From Flavitalea plasmicola (GTDB taxonomy: Bacteria > Bacteroidota > Bacteroidia > Chitinophagales > Chitinophagaceae), in assembly GCF_030546645.1 (NCBI RefSeq), contig NZ_JAUOTO010000004.1, positions 558,001 to 622,000 on the forward strand: a stretch of DNA of 64,000 nucleotides. The letters are read 5' to 3'. Positions 53,338 to 61,869 of the stretch are shown here, one piece after another (position 1 is the first letter of the stretch; every line of letters begins with the position of its first letter). The notes beneath the pieces were generated by a model, which saw only the letters and a program-made list of their open reading frames with translations, did no database searches and was not told where the DNA came from. A program made the position numbers and the translations under genes.

Positions 53338-54390
53338 TTAGTTAATTATCAACTGGTGTTGTATTAAAGTAATTTTTATCGGCAAAGTGTGTTGGAGTAC
53401 GGTGACCAGGTCCTGTAGATTGGAGACGGGCATCAGGGCATCGATGCGCAGGCGCCTGCTTCCCGGGCTCCTGAACTGCACGTCGACGCCGTAGTATTCT
53501 TCGAGCAATGCGGCGATGTCTCCCAGGGGCGTCTTCCGGAAACTCCAATTGCCTTCTGTCCAGGCCGTATAGAGGCCTGCATCGATGGTGGTCCTGACGA
53601 GGGTACGGGATATCGTGTCAAGCTGTAACCGGTCGCCGGGTAACAGGTAGGCGGCGGTATTGCTGTCTTTTTGCTGAACTTTGATCCTGCCGCTGGTGAG
53701 TTCCACTGCTATTGACGCGGAGCGTGCGTTGACGTTAAGCTCAGTGCCCAATATGGCGATGGCAAGAGAGCGGGCATGGATGAGGAAAGGTTTTCGATCC
53801 TTTTTAACTTTGAAATATGCGTTGCCAGTGAGCCAGGCTTCGCGGAGATCGTGGTCGCGTGAGCTATTCCTGAATTGCAGGGTAGAGCCTGCGTTCAGGA
53901 TGACAGAGGTGCTGTCTTCGAGGATGACTCTTTTCGTTTCTGACGGGCCCGTCGTGACGGTGAGGGCTGCATATTCTTGCGATGCCTCGTTCGCAGAGGG
54001 CCTGGTAGTAAAAAGAAGCCAGGCAGTTATGATGGCTGCCAGCAGGCAGGCGGCGGCGGCCCAGGGGATCCAGCGGGTGCGGCGGCGAAGAGGGATAGCT
54101 TCGTTCAGATGGGGGGTGCTTCCCAGGTTGAGGTTCCGGAACAGCTCACTCTTTATGTCTGCTTTTTCGGAGGCGCTAAGCGGGTGAATAAAGTAGTCAT
54201 TGGCTGCCAGCTCCCGCACGAGTATTCTTGCTTTTTTGATTATATCCTGCCGGGAAGGGTTTAATTCAAGCCAGGATTCCCAAAAAAGGGTGTTATCGCT
54301 GTCAGGATGCAATACCCATTGCTGAAAATACTCGTCAGCCGCGAATAGTTCCTCTCCGTAAGCAGTATATAGGTCAGGATTGCGATTCAT
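53338..54390 (-). CDS. FecR family anti-sigma factor (locus C)
   Basis: A 350-residue FecR-type protein: N-terminal sigma-binding part (about 1-105), transmembrane helix at about 110-130 (WIPWAAAACLLAAIITAWLLF), FecR domain (VILEDSTSVILNAGSTLQF, WLTGNAYFKVKKDRKPF, ILGTELNVNAR) and DUF4974 end (ALLEEYYGVDVQFR). It starts 42 bases after the sigma gene and ends 19 bases before SusC, with no hairpin in the gap unlike loci A and B. Confidence 0.95.
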   Translation of the reverse strand: MNRNPDLYTAYGEELFAADEYFQQWVLHPDSDNTLFWESWLELNPSRQDIIKKARILVRELAANDYFIHPLSASEKADIKSELFRNLNLGSTPHLNEAIPLRRRTRWIPWAAAACLLAAIITAWLLFTTRPSANEASQEYAALTVTTGPSETKRVILEDSTSVILNAGSTLQFRNSSRDHDLREAWLTGNAYFKVKKDRKPFLIHARSLAIAILGTELNVNARSASIAVELTSGRIKVQQKDSNTAAYLLPGDRLQLDTISRTLVRTTIDAGLYTAWTEGNWSFRKTPLGDIAALLEEYYGVDVQFRSPGSRRLRIDALMPVSNLQDLVTVLQHTLPIKITLIQHQLIIN

Positions 54391-54432
54391 CTACCTAAAA
54401 GAGAAGGGAGGGGCTTTCCGATACTCACTGGT

Positions 54433-54993
54433 TCAGATAATTTTTTTTGGAACGTGGCGGCGGAGGCGCATGATGGTCCTGAAAGCGAGATTGTTGACAG
54501 ACTGGTAGTTCATGCTCAGCTTGTCGGCGATCTGTTCATAGCTGAGGCCTTCATAAAAGTGTAATTTAAGAATGAGGGCCTGGCGGGTTGTGAGATTGGA
54601 GAGGGCTTCTTTCAGCCGGTGGGACTTCTCTTTGTCAGTGTCCAGGGAAATGAGGCTGTCTTCCCTGTTATGTTCGGGGCAGGGTAGTGTTTCAAATGCC
54701 GGGAGAGGGCTCACGGCTTGCCGGGATCTCAACTTTTTTACCAGGATGTTCCGGAGTACTTTCGACAGGTAGGATAGGGAATGCCTGACGTCGCCGAGGG
54801 TTTCCCTGTAATTCCAGCATTCGATGAAAACTTCCTGCAGGGCATCCTTTGCCAGGTCCCGGTCGTCGGTGATGCGCATAGCAGCCAGGAAAAGGCTATC
54901 GGCGTAGCGGTCATATAAATAACCCAGTCCTTCCGGGTCGCCCATCTTCAGGCGCGTCCAGTGAAGGTCGTCATGGTTGGTAATCTGAGCCAT
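54433..54993 (-). CDS. ECF RNA polymerase sigma factor (locus C)
   Basis: A 186-residue ECF sigma factor with an ATG start (MAQITNHDD). Region 2 lies at about 20-85 (LGYLYDRYADSLFLAAMRITDD, ALQEVFIECWNYRETLG) and region 4 at about 130-180 (LTTRQALILKLHFYEGLSYEQIADKLSMNYQSVNNLAF). It has a good promoter in front (55051-55080) and heads locus C. Confidence 0.95.
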   Translation of the reverse strand: MAQITNHDDLHWTRLKMGDPEGLGYLYDRYADSLFLAAMRITDDRDLAKDALQEVFIECWNYRETLGDVRHSLSYLSKVLRNILVKKLRSRQAVSPLPAFETLPCPEHNREDSLISLDTDKEKSHRLKEALSNLTTRQALILKLHFYEGLSYEQIADKLSMNYQSVNNLAFRTIMRLRRHVPKKII

Positions 54994-55027
54994 TGGGCCA
55001 TAAAATTAGGCAAAGGAGATATGGATT

Positions 55028-55080
55028 GCTCCTTTATAGGAGCCTTAACCCAAAGATAATATCCCCATTTGATGCGGCAA
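55028..55080 (-). promoter_or_regulatory. Bacteroidota-type promoter of the locus C sigma gene with 5' stem-loop
   Basis: On the minus strand TTG (55078-55080), a 19-base spacer and TATCTTTG (55051-55058) match the -33/-7 consensus. The predicted start is near 55047, giving a leader of about 54 bases. GCTCCT and AGGAGC (55028-55043) form a 6-bp stem-loop right behind it. Confidence 0.65.
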
Positions 55081-55091
55081 CGGCCGCGGGC

Positions 55092-56579
55092 TCAGAACTG
55101 GAAATAAATAAATGAACTGCTGCTTTCCTGGCTGAGGATCAGCAATATCAACATTGACGACCATAGCAGGCCGGTGAACCACCAGGGAAGACGGTTAGCG
55201 ACGTCCAGTATCCGGGTGTTCCGCATTGACCAATGGGCGATGAGCATAGCCGAAATGATCACCGCTATCCTGATCATGGCCATGGTGGTGAGCAGGGGGG
55301 TACCTCCGTTAGTCATCCCGAACATGGATCCCAGCATATTGCCGGCGCCTGTAAAGCTCGGGCTGCGGAAAAAGACCCAGGTAATATTTACAAGGAAGAA
55401 TGTCAACAGCGCATAGATCCACCCGGTGTTATTGCCGGGCAGTCCGACGCCAGCCATCGCCGGCCTGGTCCTGCCTTGCAGGGGGCTTTCTTCCACGCCA
55501 ATGGCAGAAACGCGGCTTTTTTCTTTTCTGTCGGTGAAGAATTTTTCCACCCACAGGTAAAGGCCGTGCAGCCCGCCCCAGGCAACGAAGGTCCAGTTCG
55601 CGCCATGCCATAATCCCCCCAGCAGCATGGTCACCATGAGGTTGATATAGGTCCTGAACGTGCCTTTCCGGTTGCCTCCCAACGGTATATATAAATAATC
55701 GCGCAGCCAGGCGGACAATGTAATATGCCACCTTCGCCAGAAATCGGAAAAGCCGATGGCCGCATAAGGGAAGAGGAAATTCTGTGGCAGCACGAAGCCC
55801 AGGCACAGCGCCACCCCGATGGCGCAGGTGGAATAGCCTGCAAAGTCGAAGAAGATCTGGCCGCTGAATGCCAGGACACCCATCCAGGCATCCAGGGGTA
55901 ACAGCTTACCCGGTGCGTTAAAAATGGTATCCGCGGAAGCTGACAGCATGCTGTCAGCCAGCACCACCTTCATGAACAGACCGAGCGACAGCAGAAATAA
56001 GCCATTCATCAACTGCTGCCTGGTGGCCTTCCGTGGGTTTTCAAACTGGGGCACCAGTTGAGGAGGGCGAACAATCGGGCCAGCCACCAGGTGGGGAAAG
56101 AAGGTCACGAACAGGGAGAAGTCCAGGAGCGACCGCACGGGTTCGCTCTTCTTTTTATACATGTCGATGGTATAGCAAAGGGTAGTAAAAGTGTAAAAAG
56201 ATATGCCTGCGGGCAAAATGATATTTGGTTTTGCCGGATGATAATCGATGCCAAGCGCATTGATGACCGTGACAAAATTTTCCAGGAGGAAGCCTCCATA
56301 TTTGAAGAAGCAGAGCATCCCGATGTTGCCGATCAGGCTGATGACCAGGAGGGCCCGCCGCTTGTGTATGTTGGTCTGCCTGTATAGCGCACTGCCTACA
56401 AAAAAATCCACTATGGTGGACAGCCAGAGCAGGAGGATAAAAGGAGGGTTCCATGCCGCGTAGAAAATATAGCTGGCCAGCAGCAAATTTATCTTTTTTA
56501 CTTTCCAGGGAAAGGGGAGGCTGTGCAGGACCAGCACAATGGCAAAGAAGACGATGAATGTATAGGAGTTGAATACCAT
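55092..56579 (-). CDS. MBOAT family O-acyltransferase (AlgI/DltB-like)
   Basis: A 495-residue polytopic membrane protein with about ten helices and the MBOAT motifs WRRWHITLSAWLRDYLYIPLGGNRKG (281-306) and GGLWHGANWTF (321-331), where His325 is the catalytic residue. It should transfer acyl, usually acetyl, from a cytosolic donor to a periplasmic or surface carbohydrate. Its partner is the SGNH-like gene 18 bases upstream on the same strand. The polymer it modifies is not encoded here. Confidence 0.95.
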   Translation of the reverse strand: MVFNSYTFIVFFAIVLVLHSLPFPWKVKKINLLLASYIFYAAWNPPFILLLWLSTIVDFFVGSALYRQTNIHKRRALLVISLIGNIGMLCFFKYGGFLLENFVTVINALGIDYHPAKPNIILPAGISFYTFTTLCYTIDMYKKKSEPVRSLLDFSLFVTFFPHLVAGPIVRPPQLVPQFENPRKATRQQLMNGLFLLSLGLFMKVVLADSMLSASADTIFNAPGKLLPLDAWMGVLAFSGQIFFDFAGYSTCAIGVALCLGFVLPQNFLFPYAAIGFSDFWRRWHITLSAWLRDYLYIPLGGNRKGTFRTYINLMVTMLLGGLWHGANWTFVAWGGLHGLYLWVEKFFTDRKEKSRVSAIGVEESPLQGRTRPAMAGVGLPGNNTGWIYALLTFFLVNITWVFFRSPSFTGAGNMLGSMFGMTNGGTPLLTTMAMIRIAVIISAMLIAHWSMRNTRILDVANRLPWWFTGLLWSSMLILLILSQESSSSFIYFQF

Positions 56580-56597
56580 GATCGGGTTAGTTTTGCG

Positions 56598-57620
56598 TTA
56601 CCGGGTGAACGAGGCAGGAAGTTCGGTGATCAATGCTCTTGTATATTTGATGGCGTCCTGCGGGCTCAGGTGGGACCATTCCGGACAAATAAAATGACTG
56701 GTAGCGTCATAGTCGGTGTAGTAGATACCCTGACAATGCGTGGCTGCCAGCAATGGGTCCCAGCATCTTGTACGGGGGAACACATGCTCTTCGACACCCC
56801 GCATGACGCCGCTGGAAGGAGTCCTGATGAAGACAACCTCTCCGCCGCGGGCACGGATCTTATCGACCGCATCTTTTACCACTGCGAGGATCGGGGGCAC
56901 CGGATCCTGTTTGGGGGGCGGCGCCTTTTTTCCCAGGTCCATGACAAATAGCCAAACGTCCTGAACGCGATGTTGCAGGAGCGTGTCTGCCACGAACCTG
57001 GGCGTCATTTTGCTCTGCCTGTTAAAATCACTGCAGTTGAAATCTATGGGAAAGCTGGGAAAGACATATACACCGGGCCGGTCGGGGATACCGAACCTAT
57101 CCAGGCCTGCATTCAGGGAGAACTTGTCCCTGTCGAGGAAGACGAGCATGGACTCCAGGGCGTGATCCAGCACGAAGCTGGCTTTTTCCGCCGGCGTTCT
57201 TTTCTTATACCATGCAGTGTAGGATTCCGGTTTCTGAAGGTTATAGCGATCGCCGGAGTAGAACAATCCTTCCGTTACATCGACGACCAGCCTGCCACGA
57301 AAATCCGGATCATTGCCCAGGTCAGTCAGCACGGGAATCGGTGAGCTGCCCTCTATCGCCAACTGAACGGCATGTCTGCCCGTCTCTTTTTGCCAGGTGT
57401 CGATGTCGAGGTCGAACTTGATCCGCGAAGAGCCGATGAATACAGTGGTCTTATCGGATAGCTCATAGACCATGGCCCTTTTATCCGCCCAGAGCTCTTT
57501 GCCATTGTCATAAGATACGCGTACTCCCTTGCTGCGAAGGTAGATCTCCCAGCCTCCGATGACCAATACGACGACCAGGAGGGCGAATACAGCAGCCTTC
57601 GAAAGATTGTTTGCAGGCAT
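56598..57620 (-). CDS. SGNH-hydrolase-like membrane-anchored protein (acyl transfer partner)
   Basis: A 340-residue protein with an N-terminal membrane anchor (AAVFALLVVVLVIGGWEIYL, about 9-28) and a periplasmic SGNH-type domain: the nucleophile region TVFIGSSRIKFDLD (Ser64) and a C-terminal EWSHLSPQDA with His317 (Glu314 where Asp usually sits). As in AlgJ/AlgX or DltD-like proteins it may complete the acyl transfer begun by the MBOAT enzyme. It lies upstream of the MBOAT gene in the same operon. The 186-base gap beyond it holds no clear gene, and I saw no consensus promoter. Confidence 0.8.
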   Translation of the reverse strand: MPANNLSKAAVFALLVVVLVIGGWEIYLRSKGVRVSYDNGKELWADKRAMVYELSDKTTVFIGSSRIKFDLDIDTWQKETGRHAVQLAIEGSSPIPVLTDLGNDPDFRGRLVVDVTEGLFYSGDRYNLQKPESYTAWYKKRTPAEKASFVLDHALESMLVFLDRDKFSLNAGLDRFGIPDRPGVYVFPSFPIDFNCSDFNRQSKMTPRFVADTLLQHRVQDVWLFVMDLGKKAPPPKQDPVPPILAVVKDAVDKIRARGGEVVFIRTPSSGVMRGVEEHVFPRTRCWDPLLAATHCQGIYYTDYDATSHFICPEWSHLSPQDAIKYTRALITELPASFTR

Positions 57621-57806
57621 TCTTTAGATTTAGAGGTGAATGAAGCTTATTACCCAACGTGTGGCTTTGTGGTCTCCGGAAGCGTTATAAAAGGAAAGGT
57701 GTAGAGGGACAGGAAGATGAGGTCAAAATAAGATGATATGAACCAAGGTATGCAATTTTTGCAGCAAATCAATCCACGGAACTGGGTATTTTCTCTGGCA
57801 GGGGCC

Positions 57807-58739
57807 TTACAGCCATTTCTTTTTTTTAAACCAGATATAAATGGCGATGGTAACAATGGCCATCAGGAGGTAGGCGAAGGGATAGCCCAGCCGCCATTTT
57901 AATTCGGGCATGTGCTCAAAGTTCATCCCGTAGATGCCAACAATGAAAGTGAGGGGTAGGAAGAAAACCGAGAATATGGTGAGCACCCTCATGGTCTCAT
58001 TGGTCTTTTGAGCGGAGATGTTGAAATAAATATTCAGCAGATGGTTAGTGTTTTCCGACAGGGAGTCGAAAATGTTCTGGTTTTTTACGTAGAGGTCCCT
58101 GGTATCCCTGGTATAGGCATTAGATTCTTCCGGAGGGTCTACCTGTTCGATGATGTCGTGGGTGAGGAGTAATATTCTTCTGACGACATCCACTTTGCGT
58201 TTAAGGAAGTAAAGGCCTTTCAGGATCGGCTTTTTTTTGTTTTTAAGAAAAATATTCTCTTCATAATACTCGATCGATCTCGTCAGCTTCTTTCCGGGGG
58301 CGTCGAAAGATTGCAGTGCGGCCACAACGATGGCGTTGAAAACATGCGCAGGTTTTTTCCATGTTTCTTCATGGATGAATTCCCGGGTGATCTTGTCCAA
58401 TGCGGGCCATTGCCTTTTATGTATGGTGATGATGAAATCCTTTCCGATGAATAGCGCCAGCTTATTTGTCAGCTCTTGAACGGTATCGGCCTCGACCTCA
58501 TTATCCGGGGCATAAAATCGCAGGATAGCGAATGTATAAGTTTTGAGGTGTTCATATTTTGGCAGGTGGTCTGTTTGCAGTGCGTCCTGCACCGATTGTT
58601 CCAGCAGGCTGTATTGGTTGGCGATATCCTGCAGCTCCGACTGATTGGGATCGAGAATATCTATCCAATTAAAGGGGTATTCGGTGCCTGGCGTGAGGTG
58701 GTAGACCATTTGGGCTTGTTTAATGGTCAATTTACCCAC
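57807..58739 (-). CDS. corA: CorA family Mg2+/Co2+ transporter
   Basis: A 310-residue CorA protein: a large N-terminal cytosolic domain and two C-terminal helices with the signature IYGMNFEHMPELKW (GMN motif) between them, ending in IAIYIWFKKKKWL. It forms a pentameric channel for magnesium uptake in the inner membrane. The start codon is GTG at 58739 (MGKLTIKQ); the in-frame ATG at 58709 (MVYHL) is an alternative. It is divergent from the amidase gene with only 19 bases between, so each promoter must overlap the neighbour's 5' end. Confidence 0.95.
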   Translation of the reverse strand: MGKLTIKQAQMVYHLTPGTEYPFNWIDILDPNQSELQDIANQYSLLEQSVQDALQTDHLPKYEHLKTYTFAILRFYAPDNEVEADTVQELTNKLALFIGKDFIITIHKRQWPALDKITREFIHEETWKKPAHVFNAIVVAALQSFDAPGKKLTRSIEYYEENIFLKNKKKPILKGLYFLKRKVDVVRRILLLTHDIIEQVDPPEESNAYTRDTRDLYVKNQNIFDSLSENTNHLLNIYFNISAQKTNETMRVLTIFSVFFLPLTFIVGIYGMNFEHMPELKWRLGYPFAYLLMAIVTIAIYIWFKKKKWL

Positions 58740-58758
58740 TTTTTCATAAATTTATTGG

Positions 58759-59724
58759 ATGAATAAGATAACCCTTATAGCTCTACTGACGGGAATTATC
58801 ACTTTTACTTCATTCAATGCCCGTCCCCATCATAAAGCTGTCCTGCGCACGATCATTATTGATCCTGGCCATGGGGGTTTCGACTATGGCTGCAGCGGCC
58901 TGTTCTCCAGGGAAAAGGACGTAGCGCTATCGATTTCCATGAAGCTGGGGGCGGCCATACAGGAAGCATTTCCCGAAATCAAGATCGTGTATACCAGGAC
59001 CACGGATATAATGCCGGGGAATGCATCCAGCATCCATGCCGGGCTTCGTGTCCGGGCAGACGTTGCCAATAAGGCGAAAGGCGATCTTTTTATCTGCATT
59101 CATGCCAATTCCAATGGTCATTCAGCCGGGCAGTATGAAGTAAGGCACCTGGTGGGCCACAAGCTGGTCAAAAAGGGGAAAAGGAAGGTAAGGCAGCCTG
59201 TGTATGAATATGAGACGAGGAAGAACATGACGGTGGGAACCACGAGCTATATATGGAAGGCGATGTGGGGACAATATAAGGGCACGCAGATCAATGAAAA
59301 GGACCTGGGGGGAGAAGATATGGGGGACAGCACGGCCACCCCGATGGACATGAGCTCTCCGGAGGCCAGGATACGGGCTCAGCTATACGAGAAAAGGTAT
59401 TTTGCCAACAGCGCATTTTTTGGCCAGCTGGTACAGGATGAGTTCGTGAAAGCGGGGCGCAAAACCGAGGGTGTGCAGCAGCGGGAGGTAGGCATCTGGG
59501 TACTGGAAGCCACCGGCATGCCCAGCGTGCTGATCGAGACGGGTTATCTCACCAATGAGGAAGAGGAGAAATATCTGAATAGCGAGGAAGGGCAGCATGA
59601 GGTAGTACAGAATATTCTGGATGCTTTTATAAAGTATAAGGATTCCGTGGAAGGCAATCGTAAGAGCAATGCGGGGATTGATAGCACAACCAGTGGCTCC
59701 GGCGAGCCGAAGAGTCAGCGGTAA
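58759..59724 (+). CDS. N-acetylmuramoyl-L-alanine amidase
   Basis: A 321-residue Amidase_3 enzyme with a signal peptide (about 1-22). Zinc ligands are His38 (IDPGHGGFD), Glu52 (REKDVAL) and His115 (CIHANSN), with catalytic Glu260 in VLIETGYLTN. It cleaves the amide between N-acetylmuramic acid and L-Ala of peptidoglycan in the periplasm, for cell separation or remodelling. A long insertion between the second and third motifs (about 120-240, basic then acidic) is characteristic of Bacteroidota amidases and may gate the active site. The C-terminus is Ser/Gly-rich. It converges with the VWA gene, 6 bases away. Confidence 0.96.
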   Translation: MNKITLIALLTGIITFTSFNARPHHKAVLRTIIIDPGHGGFDYGCSGLFSREKDVALSISMKLGAAIQEAFPEIKIVYTRTTDIMPGNASSIHAGLRVRADVANKAKGDLFICIHANSNGHSAGQYEVRHLVGHKLVKKGKRKVRQPVYEYETRKNMTVGTTSYIWKAMWGQYKGTQINEKDLGGEDMGDSTATPMDMSSPEARIRAQLYEKRYFANSAFFGQLVQDEFVKAGRKTEGVQQREVGIWVLEATGMPSVLIETGYLTNEEEEKYLNSEEGQHEVVQNILDAFIKYKDSVEGNRKSNAGIDSTTSGSGEPKSQR

Positions 59725-59730
59725 GCGGAA

Positions 59731-61470
59731 TCACGGTGCATGTTCATAGATCTTCCGGGCTTTTACCAGCAGGGAGATGTAATCCCTGTCGATGAAGTTG
59801 TTAGCAGAAAAGATCTTTTTTGTCATTTTCTCCATATCACTCCAGCTGAGCTGAGCGGCATAATCCGGGCCTTTCAGCTTCATTCCAAAGAGGGCGATGC
59901 AGACTGCTTTTTTGAGGCTTGCCGATGCCGTCTCGAAAGGCGCCGACTTGTTGGGGCAATCGAAGCTCATTGTTCTTATTTTGTTTTGTCCGGGCAGGCA
60001 GTAGCGGATCTGTATGTTTGCAAGGTTCTCATTACCTGTGGAGTCTTTTTTAGGGATAATTTCGAAGATGGCCATCTGGGCATTGGCGGAAGCTACGCTG
60101 CCCCCGACAAATCTGAGCGTGGTGTCTTCCAGGGCGCTGTGTTTGTTTTCGAAGCCAAGGAGGTGATATTCCTGCACCAGGGAGGTATCGAAGGCGACGG
60201 TGAAACAGACATTCCCGGCAACTTCGGACAGGCCTTTTGCAAGATCGTCCAATAACAAACGTTCGCCTTGCTGTGCGTCTTCTATACGGCCGAAGGTTCC
60301 ATGGCCTGCCTGGGCCAGCATGGGGAGCTCTGAAGCTTCTTCTTTGTTCAGCCCCACGCCTAAGCAGGAGAGGTGTATACTGTCGGAGGAGAAGCGGCTG
60401 GCGAGGTCTGCCAGGTAGTTCCTGGCCGCCGGAGTGGAGGAGATATCGCCATCCGTGATCAATATGACCCTGTTGTTACCGCCGGGGATATACTGTCCTG
60501 CCGCTATTTTGTAAGCCAGCATGATACCTGCTTCGCCGGGCGAAGGACCATCAGCGGACAATTGTTCGACGGTCCTGACGAGCTGATCTTTTCGGGAACC
60601 GGGTACGCCTACGAGCGCTCGCCCTCTTCCTCCATATTCGATGATGGAAACGGTGTCGATGTCCCGGAGATTTTTTATCAGCAGGTGAAGGCTGGATTTA
60701 ACGAGGGGCAGCTTGTTCGGCATATCCATGGAGCCCGTGACGTCGATGAGGAAGACCAGGCTGGCAGGCCTGCGGATGGAGGTTTTTTTAGTGCAGATGT
60801 TCAGGCACAGTAGTCTGTGCCTGTCATTCCATGGGCAGGAGAGTAAATTGGAGGCGCAATGAAAGAGCTCTTCATTTTCCGGGTCTTCGTAATAAAAGTT
60901 GAGGTAATTCAACATTTCTTCCACCTTGACGGCTTCTGCCGGAACGTGCATGCCCATATCCAGGAACCTTTTGACATTGGAGTATGCAATGCCATTGCTG
61001 TTGCATGCAAATGATATGCTGGACCCATTGATCACCGAAGCCAGGCTCTTTTTTTTCGTCGTCAGCGACAACGGCAGTTCTTTTAACGTAACCCGAAGAA
61101 ATCCGTTGGTGTTGACAGCGGTGGAATAAGATTCGTATCCATCCAGATAGAATGTCACCGAATCCTCTGTTTTTCGGGTGATGATCTCGAAGCTACCCGA
61201 AGCGCTTGTTTTGTAGATCTCCCCGGTGGATCGTATGATAATGCCGACGTGCTGCAGATTGTCCCCGTGTGCGCCTTTCACTTCACCTGTAAAATAGTAT
61301 TGGGCTGACAGGGGCATGAAAAAGATGTTAAGCAATAGTATGGAACCTGCTGTTTTCAGGTTATTTGATTTTATACTGAACTGATAAGATTCCGCCCGGC
61401 TAAATATACAAAAAAACGGCCATAGAAGGGCCAGAGCGGGTTTGCGCATTCTGGGGATTTTTTTCCTCAT
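59731..61470 (-). CDS. VWA domain protein of YfbK type with carboxypeptidase-regulatory domain
   Basis: The start at ATG 61470 is preferred over 61608 because it avoids the 61550 gene, though 61449 is also possible; the hydrophobic stretch ILLLNIFFMPLSAQ shows an export signal. The 579-residue product has a carboxypeptidase-regulatory-like domain (YYFTGEVKGAHGDNLQHVGI), a YfbK-type VWA N-terminal region (VEEMLNYLNFYYEDPENEE, SCPWNDRHRLL), a VWA domain with MIDAS-like DVTGSMDMP, ILITDGDIS, and a YfbK-type tail. Asp-x-Thr-x-Ser replaces the usual Asp-x-Ser-x-Ser. Surface or periplasmic interaction with other proteins is the likely role. Confidence 0.88.
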   Translation of the reverse strand: MRKKIPRMRKPALALLWPFFCIFSRAESYQFSIKSNNLKTAGSILLLNIFFMPLSAQYYFTGEVKGAHGDNLQHVGIIIRSTGEIYKTSASGSFEIITRKTEDSVTFYLDGYESYSTAVNTNGFLRVTLKELPLSLTTKKKSLASVINGSSISFACNSNGIAYSNVKRFLDMGMHVPAEAVKVEEMLNYLNFYYEDPENEELFHCASNLLSCPWNDRHRLLCLNICTKKTSIRRPASLVFLIDVTGSMDMPNKLPLVKSSLHLLIKNLRDIDTVSIIEYGGRGRALVGVPGSRKDQLVRTVEQLSADGPSPGEAGIMLAYKIAAGQYIPGGNNRVILITDGDISSTPAARNYLADLASRFSSDSIHLSCLGVGLNKEEASELPMLAQAGHGTFGRIEDAQQGERLLLDDLAKGLSEVAGNVCFTVAFDTSLVQEYHLLGFENKHSALEDTTLRFVGGSVASANAQMAIFEIIPKKDSTGNENLANIQIRYCLPGQNKIRTMSFDCPNKSAPFETASASLKKAVCIALFGMKLKGPDYAAQLSWSDMEKMTKKIFSANNFIDRDYISLLVKARKIYEHAP

Positions 61471-61549
61471 TGGAGACGGGCCGGTGTCCGTCAGAAAGAT
61501 CGATGAAAGATTGGCATACTTTTTTGGATAGAATTCTCTAAAACAGCGT

Positions 61550-61813
61550 ATGAGATCTTTTTCGATCAAACTGCAATATGACAAGTCGATATTTGAAGTG
61601 GATGTCAACGTTATACGCCAGAGCGATCATATTCAGTACACTATTATCCCCAAGGACCTGGAGCTGGAGTATCTGTTCGGGACGCAGGTGATCCATGAAT
61701 TGCCTTCGAAAGGGTTTAAGGCTTGTGGGGACCAGGACAAGCGATATTTCGATGCCGTCACCGATGCGCTGATCAATTCCGATCAACGGATCCTGGCGTT
61801 GGCGAGAGCCTGA
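61550..61813 (+). CDS. Hypothetical 87-residue protein
   Basis: A short gene ending just before a strong terminator. The product (MRSFSIKLQYDKSIFEVDV, then HIQYTIIPKDLELEYLFG) is rich in beta strands and has no membrane or signal segment. The reading frame, the terminator 25 bases after the stop and its lack of long overlap with the VWA gene (start 61470) support it. Function is unknown. Confidence 0.7.
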   Translation: MRSFSIKLQYDKSIFEVDVNVIRQSDHIQYTIIPKDLELEYLFGTQVIHELPSKGFKACGDQDKRYFDAVTDALINSDQRILALARA

Positions 61814-61838
61814 TAATATTCCTATTCTATATATACGC

Positions 61839-61868
61839 ATGGAGGACGGTATTGATGCCGTCCTCCAT
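61839..61868. terminator. Bidirectional intrinsic terminator
   Basis: ATGGAGGACGG pairs perfectly with CCGTCCTCCAT (11 bp) around an 8-base loop, followed by TTT on the plus strand. It lies between the convergent small gene (ends 61813) and the adenosine-deaminase-like gene (ends 61870). Confidence 0.88.
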
Positions 61869-61869
61869 T

